Source: Chrysomallon squamiferum (Eukaryota; Mollusca; Gastropoda; Neomphalida; Peltospiridae). From it: DNA of 64,000 nucleotides. The notes beneath the pieces are model-generated. The model did not search any database. It was not told the origin of the DNA and saw nothing but the letters and a program-made list of their open reading frames with translations. Each line of letters begins with the position of its first letter. Positions within the stretch are counted from its first letter, which is position 1. Shown piece by piece: positions 37,701-52,147 of this stretch. The stretch is from the NCBI GenBank assembly GCA_012295275.1, contig CM022673.1:20545913-20609912 (forward strand). Direction: 5' to 3'. Made by a program: the position numbers and the translations under genes.

Positions 37701-39095
37701 GCTGGGCTAAAATGACACTAACATAAAATATGAGTGCAGGAAACTTACAGAATACGCATTAAAATGGGAGAAAAACCACGCAACTGTAAAACAGATGCCC
37801 ATGTTTGTACAGGGCGGAGTCGCCATTTTGAAAAGGAGTTCTTGGTTTACGATAAAATTTAAGTAGGTATTTTACCCTGTTTATCAGTAACATGCTTATA
37901 TCACATGCAGGTGGCGCCCTTTCTCGAAGTGCAGGGCATGATCTGTTCAGATCTTGGAACAAGTTAGTTTCTAAAAATGACAAAGATGATTTGTTTTATT
38001 TTTATTCCTGAGGTTTAGAATACATAAATTTATAACTGTATTATAATGATATGCTTATATGTGTTTATGTGTCTTTGTTATGTGTAAGTATAATACAGGT
38101 AAATGTGTATGTATGTATGTATGTACGTACGTACGTATGTAGATATATGAATATATATATATAGGTACTGAAAAATTGATGAATAGATTATATGAATGGA
38201 TTTTTACAGTTCTTTTTTTTTATCTCTCTCTTTTTTTTATATATATATTTTTTTTTTTTTTTTTTTTTTTTGGAGTTAGTCTGTGAATTAAAAAACGAAT
38301 AATAAAAAAACCCTGTGTGTGTTCTAATGGGTTTAAAACGTATAGCTTATTGCCAGTATAGACTTGCCTCGCCGACAGAACAGTGATAATTCTGTAACAG
38401 CATCTCCGCGCCGACCAAATGTATTCCTTCCGACAAGCAACAACTGTGATTGGAGTTACCCCAGATAAAAACTGAAAAGACACCAGCGAATGCCGACGTC
38501 GAAGCCGCTAGACGTTATCTGCGTTGTTTTCACGATAAGAGAAACACTGAATCATTGACGAGGGGGAGTGGAAGCAGTCGAATAGCAGTGATGGGAAACA
38601 CACAAACGAAATGCGCACTGTAAAGTAAATAAGACTGCAAACGAAACTTGAAATTAGGTAACATGCGATAATATGATATAAGGTTGTTGAAAACGTTGCT
38701 AGGAACATACCTTTACTTCCACATGTCTGTTTCTTGTTAGTGAACTAAGTGTGAGACTGCCTAATTGGGATAATGTTAAGTTTAGCATCGCCGTATCATT
38801 TTATCGACTGTTTGTTTGCTAGGATTAAAGAGATCCTAACGTTTGTGTTTTTGTTGTTAGAATTTATTTTCAGCAAAGTTTTGTGTCCCGATATATCAAG
38901 AATAGAGTTAATCAATAATGATTATTTCACAGGTGAAAATAATTCTACATTTTGAGAAAGATTAGGGATAACGTAGCCACATCTGTTAATAATATAAACA
39001 TTTACACATACATTCAGAACATGTATGAGAGAGAGAGGTAGACACAGACAGACAGCCTCTTACCCATAACCTATACACATTTTAATGTAAACGCA

Positions 39096-39476
39096 CGTAC
39101 ATACATACATACGTATATACATACACACATACATACATACATATATGTAGATATATATATACATACATACATACATATATATATATACATACCTACATAC
39201 ATATATATATATACATACATACATACATACATATATATACATACCTACATACATATATATATACATATATACATACATATATACATATATACATACATAC
39301 ATACATACATATACGTAGATATATATACATATATATATACATACATACATACATATATATATACATATATACATACATATATACATGCAAACTTACTTAC
39401 ATACATATATACATACATACATACATACATACATACATGCATGCACAAAACACACACACACACACACACACACACA
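39096..39476 (+). repeat. TACA/TATA array ending in AC repeat
   Basis: TACATA- and TATATA-type units from about 39096 to 39438, then about 13 AC units. Confidence 0.95.
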
Positions 39477-40085
39477 ACAAACCAAGGAAATAAACAAGTC
39501 TGACTATATTACTAGTACATAAAGTAAGTGTAACGTAAGACTGAATTGATTTATGGATATTTTGATGAATGGGTGGATAGACGAACAAAAATAATAATTA
39601 TTATTATTCTGAAGGAAACAAAAACAAATGCATAAAAATTAACGTAACGATGAAATAGGTAGATAGCTGGACGATTAAGTAAGAAAGAAGTAACAATTGT
39701 GGTAGAAAAAATTAACTAAAAAGAAAGTAAAACAAAGTAACGAGACAATAATGATTAAATAATTTATGATCATTTCAGGTATTAGGATATATATATACAA
39801 CAAAAAAGTAATGGAGAAGCAAGCTGGAAGGAATGCAGTCCAAATTACCACACAAATGTCATATTCGACGCGTTTTTCCAGCTCGCTCTGTGATTTACGA
39901 TCACTAACTGATCTACGAAACTGTGTGACTGCTGGGAGAACATTACCAAACAATGTGTAATATTCCAGGGGCAAATGCCAGTACATACATCACAGCGACC
40001 AAGTGTTTAGTTCTGCTACTCTGAGAAATACGAGGTAAGCGTAACACGTAAACAACACTGGGAACACAACTGAAACATCAAGCAA

Positions 40086-40442
40086 ACATTACAGGATGTA
40101 TAATCAGATTATCACGTAAACAAAGCTTATATATTAATCAAAACATTACAGGATATGTAATCAGATTATCACGTAAACAAAGGTTATATATTAATCAAAA
40201 CATTACAGGATATGTAATCAGATTATCACGTAAACAAAGGTTATATATTAATCAAAACATTACAGGATATATAATTAAATTTTCGTGTAAAGAAAGGTAT
40301 ATATTAATCGAACCATTACAAGATATATAATTAAATTATCGCGTAAACAAAGGTATATATTAATCAAAACATTACAGAATATATAATTAAATTATCGCGT
40401 AAACAAAGGTATATATTAATCAAAACATTACAAGATATATAA
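40086..40442 (+). repeat. 56-57-bp minisatellite, 6.3 copies
   Basis: Units begin (ACATTACAGGATAT) at 40086, 40143, 40200, 40257, 40313, 40369 and 40425 (partial). Each contains a TAATCAGATTATCACG or TAATTAAATTATCGCG core and GTAAACAAAGG. The first four units are 57 bp and the later ones 56 bp, with linked base changes. Confidence 0.95.
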
Positions 40443-41254
40443 ACAAATTATGCCAACTTGCATGTGTAGCAGTAAAACTAAAATAGAAATAAAAAAGAAA
40501 GAAAAGAACAGAAAAGAATCAGTGAAATTACAGCAGACTTTGTATTTTTACCAAATGAATCCCTGTGACTGAATATCGACTACGAACTGATGCAGTAACA
40601 CGTTGTCCCAGGCTGAAGGGGAGGAACACTCAGTATCGCTGCACAGCAAATACAGAAGAGGCAGAAGTTCAGTGGTTAGAGCGAAAGCCTGAAGTTTTCA
40701 GCTCAAATGTCCTTATTACGATCTTTTAACTAATTCCTGTCATACGACTAGATAATTAAGTGTTGAGCTATCTATGTTTAGCTATTTTACATATACATCC
40801 ATACCGAAAAAAGAAAAACCAAAACAGAACAATCCTCCAAACACAACAAAAAAAAACAAAAAAGAAAAACCAAAACAGAACAATCCTCCAAACACAAAAA
40901 AAAAAAAAAAAACCGAAGGACAGTGATTTACTGAATATTAATAATTGTTAGTAATAAAATGTTATTGATTTGTAACTGAACGATCAATATATATATAATG
41001 AAGATGAATGACATTCACGGTAATAAAGATTCTACTTGTCTGGTAAGGAAAAGTGAAACGACACAGAACAACACTACGAGTATCTCGTGGTGTTGTGTAA
41101 AAAAGTAGACAAGTTTCTTATTTGTTAAAACGAGATGTCAGTGCTCATAGTACCTGGATTTAATCCTTCTTCCTGTGCTTCACGGGCTTTAACTCATAGA
41201 ATAAACAGTCCAAAGAATCTCAGTCCTGTTAATGTCGGGAAAAATAACTGTAAA

Positions 41255-41330
41255 ATATCCCAAGTCGGCGGGTGGTATCGATCCCGCTACTCATTACCCT
41301 TCACGAGGGCTCCACCCCATTGTGATACAG
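41255..41330 (-). repeat. SINE-like tRNA-related fragment
   Basis: The minus strand contains AGTAGCGGGATCGATACC, a box B-like motif in a GC-rich patch unlike its surroundings. It is the basis of overlapping short reading frames here. Confidence 0.3.
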
Positions 41331-41886
41331 GCCATTTCGAAATACCAGTCACGTGTATATTTAATGATGACATACTGGTACTGCGGGGGCAGCATTCCAC
41401 CCTGGCCACATCAAACAAAGGGGACAACAGGTAAGTTACTGGACAGTAGCCAGAATTTGCCCCTCGCCGATTTTCTGTTCTAGAATTACAGATGTACATC
41501 CGATACCGTAATAGTTCAATACGGGTCCATATTTCCGAGAGGTGAAACAGAGTTTGAAGTCATCTGCCAAATTAGTCACATTCCTCTAAAGTTATTTATT
41601 TTACCTTCAGTTTATGTTTGTTTCCGAAAGCTTGAAGTAATTCGACTTCCCACCCCATTCCTGAGCTATTGGTAAAGAGGTAATTAAAATTTATTTGGAA
41701 TGTGTTTGTGTTTGACAGATATGTCTTGTGGATTGCTTTTGAAGATGTTTTTTCTTTGTGTCCAAGACTCCTTAGTGCTTTTTGTTTATAATTTTAGAAA
41801 TTGACTGGTTTTATTCTATTTTATTTTTAATTTTAATTTAAAAGGACAATTCAAAAGGACAATCTAAACAAAACTAAAAGATATAT

Positions 41887-42001
<115 letters not shown>

Positions 42002-42211
42002 AAGAGAGAATTAGATAAAATAATAAAATAATAATAATTAAAAAATTTACTAAAATGACAAATAATATTTTATAAGTAAAGAAGGAAATTTAAAAAAATA
42101 ATCAAGAGCAATTATAAAGAGAGAAAATAATTATAGTAATTACTTATAATCACTAAATTAACAAATGATATATAATATAAGTAGATAAAACTTACTATTT
42201 CAAAAGAAAAT

Positions 42212-42318
<107 letters not shown>

Positions 42319-43295
42319 CAGAGAAACAACAGAAAATATAAAACCCATTCATGCATAAGTAATCAAATCATTAACAAAGCTTTTAGATTAAATCATGAGC
42401 AGAAAGAGTTTCTTCTAACCTGCCCACGCTGACCTCACGAACTGAAACCATCACGACCCCAAGTCTAAGGAGCCTTTCGGTTAATTAAGTACGAAGTGGG
42501 ACAATCTGAACTGCAAACTAACAAAGTGGACCCCCGCTGTTCTCGGCAGTTTTCGATAAGACGAAGTGACAAGGCCAACTACAACATGTATACCACTGAA
42601 CTGACACAATCAGGCTCTCTCAGAAACGAATCACCTGGTCAGTTCAGGTTGAAAAGAGCGGAATGTCAGATTAACGGGATCCCGGCCGTTATCTAATCTG
42701 CATGTTGTCGTTTGTAGACAGATTAATGATCTGCTTGTGTTCGCTTCGGCTTTATTTCGTTGTTGGTGTCCAAAACTGAGTTTCAAGAAGCACAGAGAAT
42801 TGTTTGTATAGAACACTGGTCTCTTCGCCTAATATTATTTTGTTAATTTTGGAAGTTCCATTTTTTTAATGTTAGTTTTTTTTTAAATTAAATAGGAACA
42901 GTAGGAATATCTGAGAAATAGTGAATAAAAGAATGAAGGAAGGACTAAATGAATGAATAAAAGAATAATTAGACAAAGAAATGGATTTATGAATTTTAAA
43001 ATGACAAAATAGAGATAAATGAAAGAATGAGATTATAAATAGACGGAAATATAAATGAAAAATTAAATGGTCGAAGAAATGAATGAATGAAAAATATAAC
43101 TGGAAAAAAAAAAAAAAAAAAAAAAGAAAGAATGAATTTAAGAATAAATGGACGAAGCCTTGAATGAATGATTATAAAAATGACCAAAGAAAGAAAGAAA
43201 GACTATTTTAATGAAGAAATGAATGGATGATGAACAGCTGTTCTTGTTAAGGACGCACTCAAGACATTTTAATACTAACACCGCGTTTTCTAACA

Positions 43296-43655
43296 CAGGG
43301 GTTTTCAAACTTTTTGACTTGCGGACCCCTTTATATTTCAGGCTTTACCTTAGGGACCCCCTTATAAACGCTTATGAAATTTATAATAAATATTTGCTTA
43401 AAATAACATATATTTTTACATTTATTTATTTAACAGTATTTAACAAATAGGTTTATTGTCAATTATACACACAGGATTTTTTTAATAATACTTAGTGAGA
43501 AGGATGTGCTTGCTTGGCTTTGCACAAACTATCAATTCTTGGAGGTATTATTGACAAACATACACGCAAGTCTCTTTCTGGAGCAAGTCCACGGACCCCC
43601 TATCTTGTACTTGCGGACCCCCTGTGGTCCGCGGACCACAGTTTGAAAACCCCTG
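43296..43655. mobile_element. hAT-type MITE (non-autonomous DNA transposon), 360 bp
   Basis: Terminal inverted repeats CAGGGGTTTTCAAAC (43296-43310) and GTTTGAAAACCCCTG (43641-43655) are perfect complements. The element is flanked by the 8-bp direct repeat TTCTAACA at 43288-43295 and 43656-43663. Eight-bp target duplications with CAGGGG-type ends are characteristic of the hAT superfamily. Internally it has repeated GCGGACCCC motifs near both ends and no transposase frame. Confidence 0.9.
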
Positions 43656-44387
43656 TTCTAACACACAGTTAAACAACACACACAGTTCGACAAATCAATA
43701 GCTAAACAGTGGCTTGAATGGGAAAATAAAATAATATAAATCGGGCAGTGAAATCATTATTTGGCTGTAAATTGACGGTAAAACATCTTCAGCACAGTCT
43801 GCCAGAGAAAGCTCATACGATAAATTTGAATATTGGAGAATAAATGGACGGATGGACAGAATGATCAGTGCGATAGACAGATATATATATAGAAATAAAG
43901 ATGGAAGTATGGATGGATGAATGGATGGATGAATGGGTGGATGCTGGATGGATGGATGGATCATTTCACTGCACTGACGAATAATTGAGAGATAAAGAGA
44001 AAATACAAGATAAAGAGAAAATACATTTACTCAAATCACTTTACCAAACAAAACAAGAAAATACTCTTACTGGAAATTTAATGTAAAACTTACCAGTTCA
44101 AAAAGGCTAGGTTTTATTTTAGTTCCAAAATAAATTACCTATATCAGTTCATAATTAGGTTGTATTGTTATATAGGATTAACGTGATTTTCTGTAGGTAT
44201 ACACAACTGAACATCTAAATACTTACATACATATGTACATGTCAGTCTATATCTATATATTAACACACACACACACACACATATGCATACATACATACAT
44301 AACATTATACAAACGTACGTGCAATCACACATTCATTCATACATATATACATACATATGAATTAATATATTCAGATATAAGCGAAAT

Positions 44388-44391
<4 letters not shown>

Positions 44392-44463
<72 letters not shown>
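44392..44463 (+). repeat. GA microsatellite
   Basis: About 36 uninterrupted GA/AG units. Confidence 0.95.
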
Positions 44464-44466
<3 letters not shown>

Positions 44467-45610
44467 TGTCCAATCAAATGAACGTTAAAGTCATTAAAAC
44501 TATTTTTAAACTTATATCACTGTTTATTTTAGCTGTAATTAACTGTTTAAGCAAATTAATTTTAAAATAAATGAAATAAACAAACAAATAAGTCTAATTA
44601 ATCTACTTACGATGATTTGAAGCACGTGTCAAAAAGGAAAAAAAAGAAGTTTACTTTGACATGGAAAGTCAGACGATTTCTGATCATTTCAACGAAACAA
44701 GAAGCCAAAACGCTTCTGACATCACGTTAACAATGAGATCTCGTAAAGCAAATGAAAAGTCGGGTAATAAACAGTAATAACTAAAAGTCAAGTAAAAATG
44801 TAATTCGTACAACCAGTGTTGTCTGGCTAAGGATTAGGATTCTGGTATTGCTTTGTGTGAAAGTCCAGTAGTGGGAATGGGCGGGTGAGAGGGAGGTGAA
44901 TATATTCACCGCAGGTCAGCAGACGACTTGTTGAACGTCAATGGCTAATAGCAAAATACTTCAGTCAGGTCTCCTTCTCGGTTTTTTCCTTTCTCCCTAG
45001 GGGCGAAAAGCAGCTTATTGCTTCCGTTGACATAAATGACAAGTCTGGACATTGTCCGCAGTTTTGTGGTTATTCAGGTCTTTGCTTTCAAGTGTGAGTG
45101 ACCGGCGAACCGTTATAGGCTGTCGTTTTATGGCTCAAGTTTTTATTTTTCATATCGTTATTGTCTTCGTGAGGTCCAAATTGGGCTCACATAGTTTAGA
45201 AATCATTTACAAAAAATGAATGTACAAAGAAATGTATATTTTCTATTGGATAAATATTTTACTTTTGCTTTTAATTTTTGAAAATAATAACAATAACAAC
45301 GACAACATCGACTATGATAATAACGTTGTTGCTCAACAGACTATTTTTACTGGAAAATGACATTAAAACAAAACAAAGGCAAAAATGACAACTGTCAGTC
45401 ATTCATTTCTTCCACAATGATAGTATTTGTTGCAGCAGCTCTAAAGGCTTCTAAGACCAATTAGCAGCAGTCTACCTTCTGCAGTTTCTTACAAAGGAAA
45501 AGTGCATACCAAAGCCTTTCGTAAATTGGATGTGGTTTAAAAACGCCAAAGCCTAAAGGTCAAGGAGAATTCATCTTGCGACCAATCAAGCCTTATACCA
45601 AACACCTAAA

Positions 45611-45682
<72 letters not shown>

Positions 45683-46312
45683 GTTACCTTTATGTTTATA
45701 TATATTTTCTCAAAAATTCAACATCTGTCTTCAATTTCATTTTGTTATTTTTATTTTTTTATTTTTTTATTTTTTTGTTATTTAGGAAGGCGTATTCCAA
45801 AACAGCAAATAAAGTTTACAAAATAAATACCTTTTAATTTTAAAGGTTTTGTTTTTCTCAGCTTAAACAATTCTGTAATAAGCTATCTCTTTCTTCTGGC
45901 ATATACCCACCACATACAACAATAACGGGTTTCACGATAACAAGCCTATCTTCTTTCGAGATTTTCTAAAACATATCTTGAAGACGTAACGTCAAGGGCG
46001 GGAGAGAACCCAGCGGTCTTCCTTTGTGGTTTAAACCGTCACTTCTCTCCGTCCACACTGTCACAAAGACAAACAGACACACGGATCACGACCCCCTGCG
46101 ATGTTTATTTATTGATTTAAATGTCTTTCGGCGATTCCTTTCGCTGGTTCGACAAGTGCTTGTCCCTCAACCACGAAGTTTGTATCTTCTAACAGAAAAG
46201 AACTCTGACAAGGTCCATAACTTTAAATTACAGTAAAAAATTGTATTTGGAATACAAAGATGACATCTTTAAATGCCTAATAATTAAAGATATATTTGCA
46301 AGTTTCGCATTT

Positions 46313-46386
<74 letters not shown>

Positions 46387-46819
46387 CTTTTCACCGTTTT
46401 ACGCTGCTTGCACAATATCCTTTAAATGTAATAATTACACTATTTCGTTTGTTGAATAATTGCTATCTCTAAGGAAATAAGCTTTAAGTAGTTATATCTG
46501 AATTCATTGTCCGAAGTGCTAGGAAAAGATTTAAAGAATCTGCCATTGTTTTGATAGTGCACTGAAACACAGGGTGAAACACGCGGAGCTGGAAGACTGG
46601 TATTTGTAAATTATACCTTAGTGTTCCGCTGTGGAAGGTGGAAATATCGTATCCGCCGAAGCTGAAACTTTATAGCACGATTATTATTCACTAAAAGCTA
46701 CAAACTGTAAACTTACGTCTATCTCAAATGTACCTTAACTGCAAAACTAGACATACGTTCCTTTTCAACTGTAAATATAGGTAGGATCTTAATAATATTA
46801 CTAATAGCAGAAACAACAC

Positions 46820-46820
<1 letters not shown>

Positions 46821-46853
<33 letters not shown>

Positions 46854-46951
46854 AATAATAATAATAACTATAACAGTAACAACAACAACAACAACAATAA
46901 TAATCATCATCATCATCATCATCATCATCGCCACCACCACCACCACCACCT
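46821..46951 (+). repeat. Compound trinucleotide repeat with self-complementary ends
   Basis: In order: about ten GAT, AAT units, AAC units, AAT, about ten ATC, and then about seven CAC. The GAT and ATC blocks are reverse complements, so one strand could fold into a roughly 30-bp hairpin around the AAC-rich loop. Confidence 0.9.
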
Positions 46952-47387
46952 AGTTATTAAAAAATATAAAAGAATATTACCCACTCAACAAAAAGAAAAA
47001 CACATCAGACATGTATATATATAGAGACTAAAACATACATGTACACACATACAGACATACCTACATACTCGCACACACACACACACACAGACACACACAT
47101 AAATGCAAACACACACATACGCACACATACATAAAAACAAGCACACACATACACACATACACACAAATACACACATAGATACATCACACTATATAGGTAA
47201 AATAATTTATAAAAATAAATAAATAATGGAGAAAAACAAAAGTTTAAGTGACGAAAACAAACTATAATGAAATTATTTAATTTCCTATCATTTCTTAATC
47301 AAAACTTCCAGAAGCTCTTATTGTAAAAGTGAGAACAAAGCTTTTATTTCTCCTTTCTTTTCCTTACTGCAATGTGGTCCGGCCAAT

Positions 47388-47423
47388 TTTTTTTTTTTTT
47401 TTTTTTAATTTTCACAACAAAAG

Positions 47424-47465
<42 letters not shown>
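47388..47465. repeat. Poly-T / poly-A inverted pair
   Basis: About 20 T, a 20-nt spacer, then about 38 A. Could be a retroposon tail or a hairpin-forming homopolymer pair. Confidence 0.8.
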
Positions 47466-47467
<2 letters not shown>

Positions 47468-48997
47468 CTGTTGCATCCTAAAAACAATAAAGAAAAGCTC
47501 TGATGAGAAAGAAAAAGAAATAATTGTATGATTTGTTATGTTCTTTGTCACTGAATTCGACAGAGTTAACTACCGTTAACATTTAGTCTGAGACAGGCAT
47601 TGCTCTAGATATTATATTACAGATGTGCTGCATACATGAAAAACATTAATACATACTTACATATTTGCAAATACACACAAAGACCAGTGCATATATACAC
47701 ATTTAAGTATGTACGCAAACAAACAAACACTCATACACACACACATACAAACAAACAATGGCATTTATTTTTAGCTGAATAATGTTTATTTTATTTATTT
47801 GGACAAACTTAATGTATAGGTAAGTCGAATCAAAATTAAAATAGAGAAGAAGGGAATATTGTAAATATATCAGTGAATAATTGTTTATTTGTGGATACAA
47901 AACGTTTCCTAAAAATAAAGTTTGACCGCAATTACCTTTAAAAATTTAAACAGTGAATTTTATTCCCATTATTTATCGTTTATATCAAATGAGAATTAGC
48001 ATTTTCCTGTCGTTCCATCTTTTTAAAAAAATAAAGAAATAAAAACAAAAAATAACGAACAAACAAACAAACAAACAAAACTGCCTTCTGCTCGGTTACA
48101 GCATTATCCATGAGTTGTAGTTTAGTTTTGTTTTCACTGCTGCAGGTACTTTTAGCAGAATTAAACTTTGGATAAAAAAGAAAGAAAACTATCAAGAAAA
48201 ACTAAATTATTTAAGTTATTATTATAAAAGAAAAAAAAAAAATTCCAAAAAAGTTTATCATATTATGACAATGAGTAAAAAAGTTTTCAAAGCCTACAGA
48301 TGTATGTATGTATGTATGTATGTATCTATCTATTGATCTATCTATATCTACATCTACCTGTCTATCTGTCTGTATCTATCTATCTCTTTCTATCTATCTA
48401 TCTATCTGCCTTTATATATATATATATATATAAATTATTTATGTTCATATATGTTTTTTGTGAGTGTTTTTGCGTGCAAATTTGCATACGACAAAAATAT
48501 ACAAAAGGACATAAAGAAAGTACAGCTGTACGTTAATGTGACTGTGATGCCAACAAAGGAAACTTTCAATTTTCATTTTAATTTTCAGCCTATTGCTTGC
48601 TTTATCTTTTATTTTTATTTATTTGTCATTGTTATTATTTATGTCAGATATCTTCAAAGAAACTCGGATATAAATCATTCAATGAAAAACTCGGCATAAC
48701 CAAGATCATTAGGCGCGGACATAGACTTATCGTCTGCTTAATTCTGAAATGGCCGCCTCGCTTTAGTTTTACGACGTCATTAGAGGTTATGCGTGAATAA
48801 ATTTATTACCTGGATGCATATAAATCATGTGATATTTTTCAGCTGTGTTTAAGTCATTTATGGCTTCCACTCAGTTTCCCTAAATCAAAATGTTACCATT
48901 AATTACTTCGTTTTTGGCATACAGCAATTTCAGGAATGATTGCCTGAGTTTATTAAAAAATAATTAATTGTTATTTTTCTTTCATTCTTTCTTTTAC

Positions 48998-49044
<47 letters not shown>

Positions 49045-50857
49045 TTATTATTATTACTATTATTATTTATACTTTTTAATATCTCTCTCTCTCGCGCGCG
49101 GTTCTTTTCAGCATCAGTATAAAAATGACTACAGTAACTTAAATATTACTTAGTTATTAGAGACAAAATAACGTGAGAATTAAAATTATTTTATTAGTAT
49201 ATGACATATTTTTTCTTTTTAAAAGTTTTATTTCTTTTTTGTTATTTTTAAAACTGATTTACACACACATAGATATTTCAAAATTATATCACTTTTTTCA
49301 AGTGTTTTACTGCGGCTGTCATGATTTTAACATGTTTATTATTTTTTTACAATGTTTAATTTCATTAAACTGGTTCTTTTTAAATTTAATCACAGACCAG
49401 TATAGAACAACAAACATATGAAATACTATTTGTAGCCGAATAAATTCTAAATCGCGCTGGATTTGAAAAAATACTTTATTATAATATTTATTATTACTAT
49501 CTTTATTAGTAGTATAGCAGAAGGAGAGATAATAGCAACAGCAACAGTAGTAGTCATAGTAGTAATAGTTGAAGTAGATGTGGTTGTTATACACTTGTGC
49601 AGTCTTAGTAATAGCGTTAGTAAGATTGATTAGCTGTAAACAGATCAACTAGCAGTAGTAATACAAGTGGTCGGATAATACTATTGCAATGAAAACACTA
49701 AGTTCTGAGATAGAAATACATACATACACGTACACGAACAATTGCAGACGCACGAAACACACGTGCAGACACAGATTAAAGAAAATGTACTTATAAATTT
49801 ACATCTTTTATAACGTCGCCTTTAAAAAGAGCAACTAAACAAAAGAAATGTTAATTGATTAAGAAAATAAATTTAAAAATAATTAAAAACATCTATTGAC
49901 TATTACCTAACAAAATAGTTTTCTTCGCTTTTCTCTAATGATGAAAATATGTCGTTAAGAATTCGTTGTAGCAATTATTGGAAAACAAAAACTGATTTAA
50001 AACGTCTGCTACTGAAGTTTCAACATCATCATCCTTTGTAGCCATCTGTAAGACTTTATCAACCAATTAGTGTAATTACTTCGATCCTAAGTCACATTAA
50101 CAAGGTAGCAGAAAATATCTAATGTCAGTAAAACTAAGCCGTAGATTATTTCTATAACTCGTTACCGTCAAACTATTCCGTTTACAACATAATGATCTTC
50201 TCTTTAAAATTTTCCACTTTGTCTCAAAGCTGGAACGAGTCCCACCAATGCTAAAAAAGATGCTGTTTGCTGATCTGTCGCCATAATAGAATTACGTAAC
50301 GTAATAGAATGATGTATGTATGTACGTGTACGTACGTTCGTTCGTCTGTTCGTGCTTTCACATATATGTAAGTATTCTCCCTAATAATGGGTTGCAATGT
50401 TGACGTCATTATCTGTGTATACTTCTTGCGATAAGTTCATGTGCGTGTGCTCACAAGAGATGAAATATATTTATCATTCTGGTGCTGCCAAACAACAATG
50501 TGGAATTTAAGATCAAGGAATGGCACGAGTATAAAATTATGATTAATATTACGATTCTTATCGATTCATTACCTTGTAATGCATTATTTTGTTAAATTTC
50601 ATTCATTTTGTATAACAGATCATAAATACATTTATCTTTGTTTTTTAAAAATATATTTATATTCTTCTTAAACTACCATAAATACAGTGACAACAATTTT
50701 AACAATGAAACATTACCTTACTGATGATGCATGGTTTTACATATGTATGTATGTGTAACCAACGTATTTTTGTATGCATATAATACACGTAAATACGAAT
50801 ATGTATGTCTATTTACGTACATGTATATAGCTATAACCCCCATTAACTACGCTGAAA

Positions 50858-51126
50858 CCCCCCCAAAAATAAATGTTGACGTGTATTTTTATTTATTTAT
50901 TTACTGAATTATTTATGTTGTGTTTGTTTATTATTATTACAAGTAAGTTCAGATAATGAATGCCCTGTTAATCTCCATCCCGCAAAACAGTATACAAATA
51001 ACAATAAACAAATTTGGAGAAACCAGATAAAAAGGAGGGATAGAAATGAAATATATCACAGGTATGATTGTGTTTCTTATTGAAATTGGTATGTGCACGT
51101 TGAAAAACGACTTCACGATTAAATGT
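50858..51126 (+). repeat. Duplicated block, copy 1
   Basis: From the C-rich stretch before AAATGTTGACGTGTATTTTT to ATTAAATGT. Matches 51873-52147 at about 95% by eye and includes GGAGGGATAGAAATGAA. Confidence 0.85.
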
Positions 51127-51316
51127 GTTTCATATCTCTTGGTACTTTATAATAGCTTTCATTTGAAAACTTTCCTTCCCGACCCCAATAATAAAACGGT
51201 TAGTTTCTTAGATCCATTTAAACTGGTTTTGTCATATTTGTCATTGATTTGCATGCTTGAATCGACCTCAGTCGTGACGTAACGGTCATCCACGTGTCCC
51301 CAGAGGATACTCGGAC

Positions 51317-51318
<2 letters not shown>

Positions 51319-51397
<79 letters not shown>
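51319..51397 (+). repeat. AG microsatellite
   Basis: About 39 AG units between the two copies of the duplicated block. Confidence 0.95.
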
Positions 51398-51401
<4 letters not shown>

Positions 51402-51533
51402 CCTTTCATAATAATTTTTTTTTTTTTTTTTTTTTCTCTTCTGAAATGAATGAAACTGTTTTCTAGTCTAGTTGGGTATCAGTAATTTGGACGTTGAGCT
51501 GTCTCTGAGTTCAGAGAAAGTATAAATCGAATT

Positions 51534-51564
<31 letters not shown>

Positions 51565-51872
51565 GTGGGCAAATAGCCACTGTCAACTGAACGTTAACCC
51601 AGGCTGGTACTGTACAAGGAACTGGCAAAGCATTCTCTGAATATTTTTAAACACCTGTAATTAATTAGTATCACGTGCATGCCCACCATCAAAACGTTTC
51701 GCAGAATCTGTGAATGATGAGATAAACTAATGTACGAACCTGAAAGAACATCTTCATAAAACTGCCAGAACTGTGTTTCGGTATTTCACGGAGCTGTGCT
51801 GTACTTCACAAATTCCTACATGATTTTGTAGTTTTCACAGCATTACGAAAATAGCGGTATTTTGAATCCATA

Positions 51873-52147
51873 ACCCCCCCCACAAAAAAAAAAATGTTGA
51901 CGTGTATTTTTATTTATTTATTTACTGAATTATTTATGTTGTGTTTGTTTATTATTATTACACGTAAGTTCAGATAATGAATGACCTGTTAATCTCTATC
52001 CCGCAAAACAGTCTACAAATAACAATAAACAAATTTAGAGAAACGAAATAAAAAGGAGGGATAGAAATGAAGTATATCACAGGTATAATTGTGTTTCTTA
52101 TTGAAATTGGTATGTGCACGTCGAACAACGTTTTCACAATTAAATGT
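51873..52147 (+). repeat. Duplicated block, copy 2
   Basis: Direct-orientation second copy of 50858-51126, about 1.0 kb downstream, with scattered substitutions. The sequence after the block is unrelated. No reverse transcriptase or target duplication was recognised. Confidence 0.85.

Noticed and set aside
41135-41499. Overlapping frames of 70-99 residues as a gene
   Set aside because: No recognisable domain, open in three frames over a GC-richer patch with a SINE-like box B motif.
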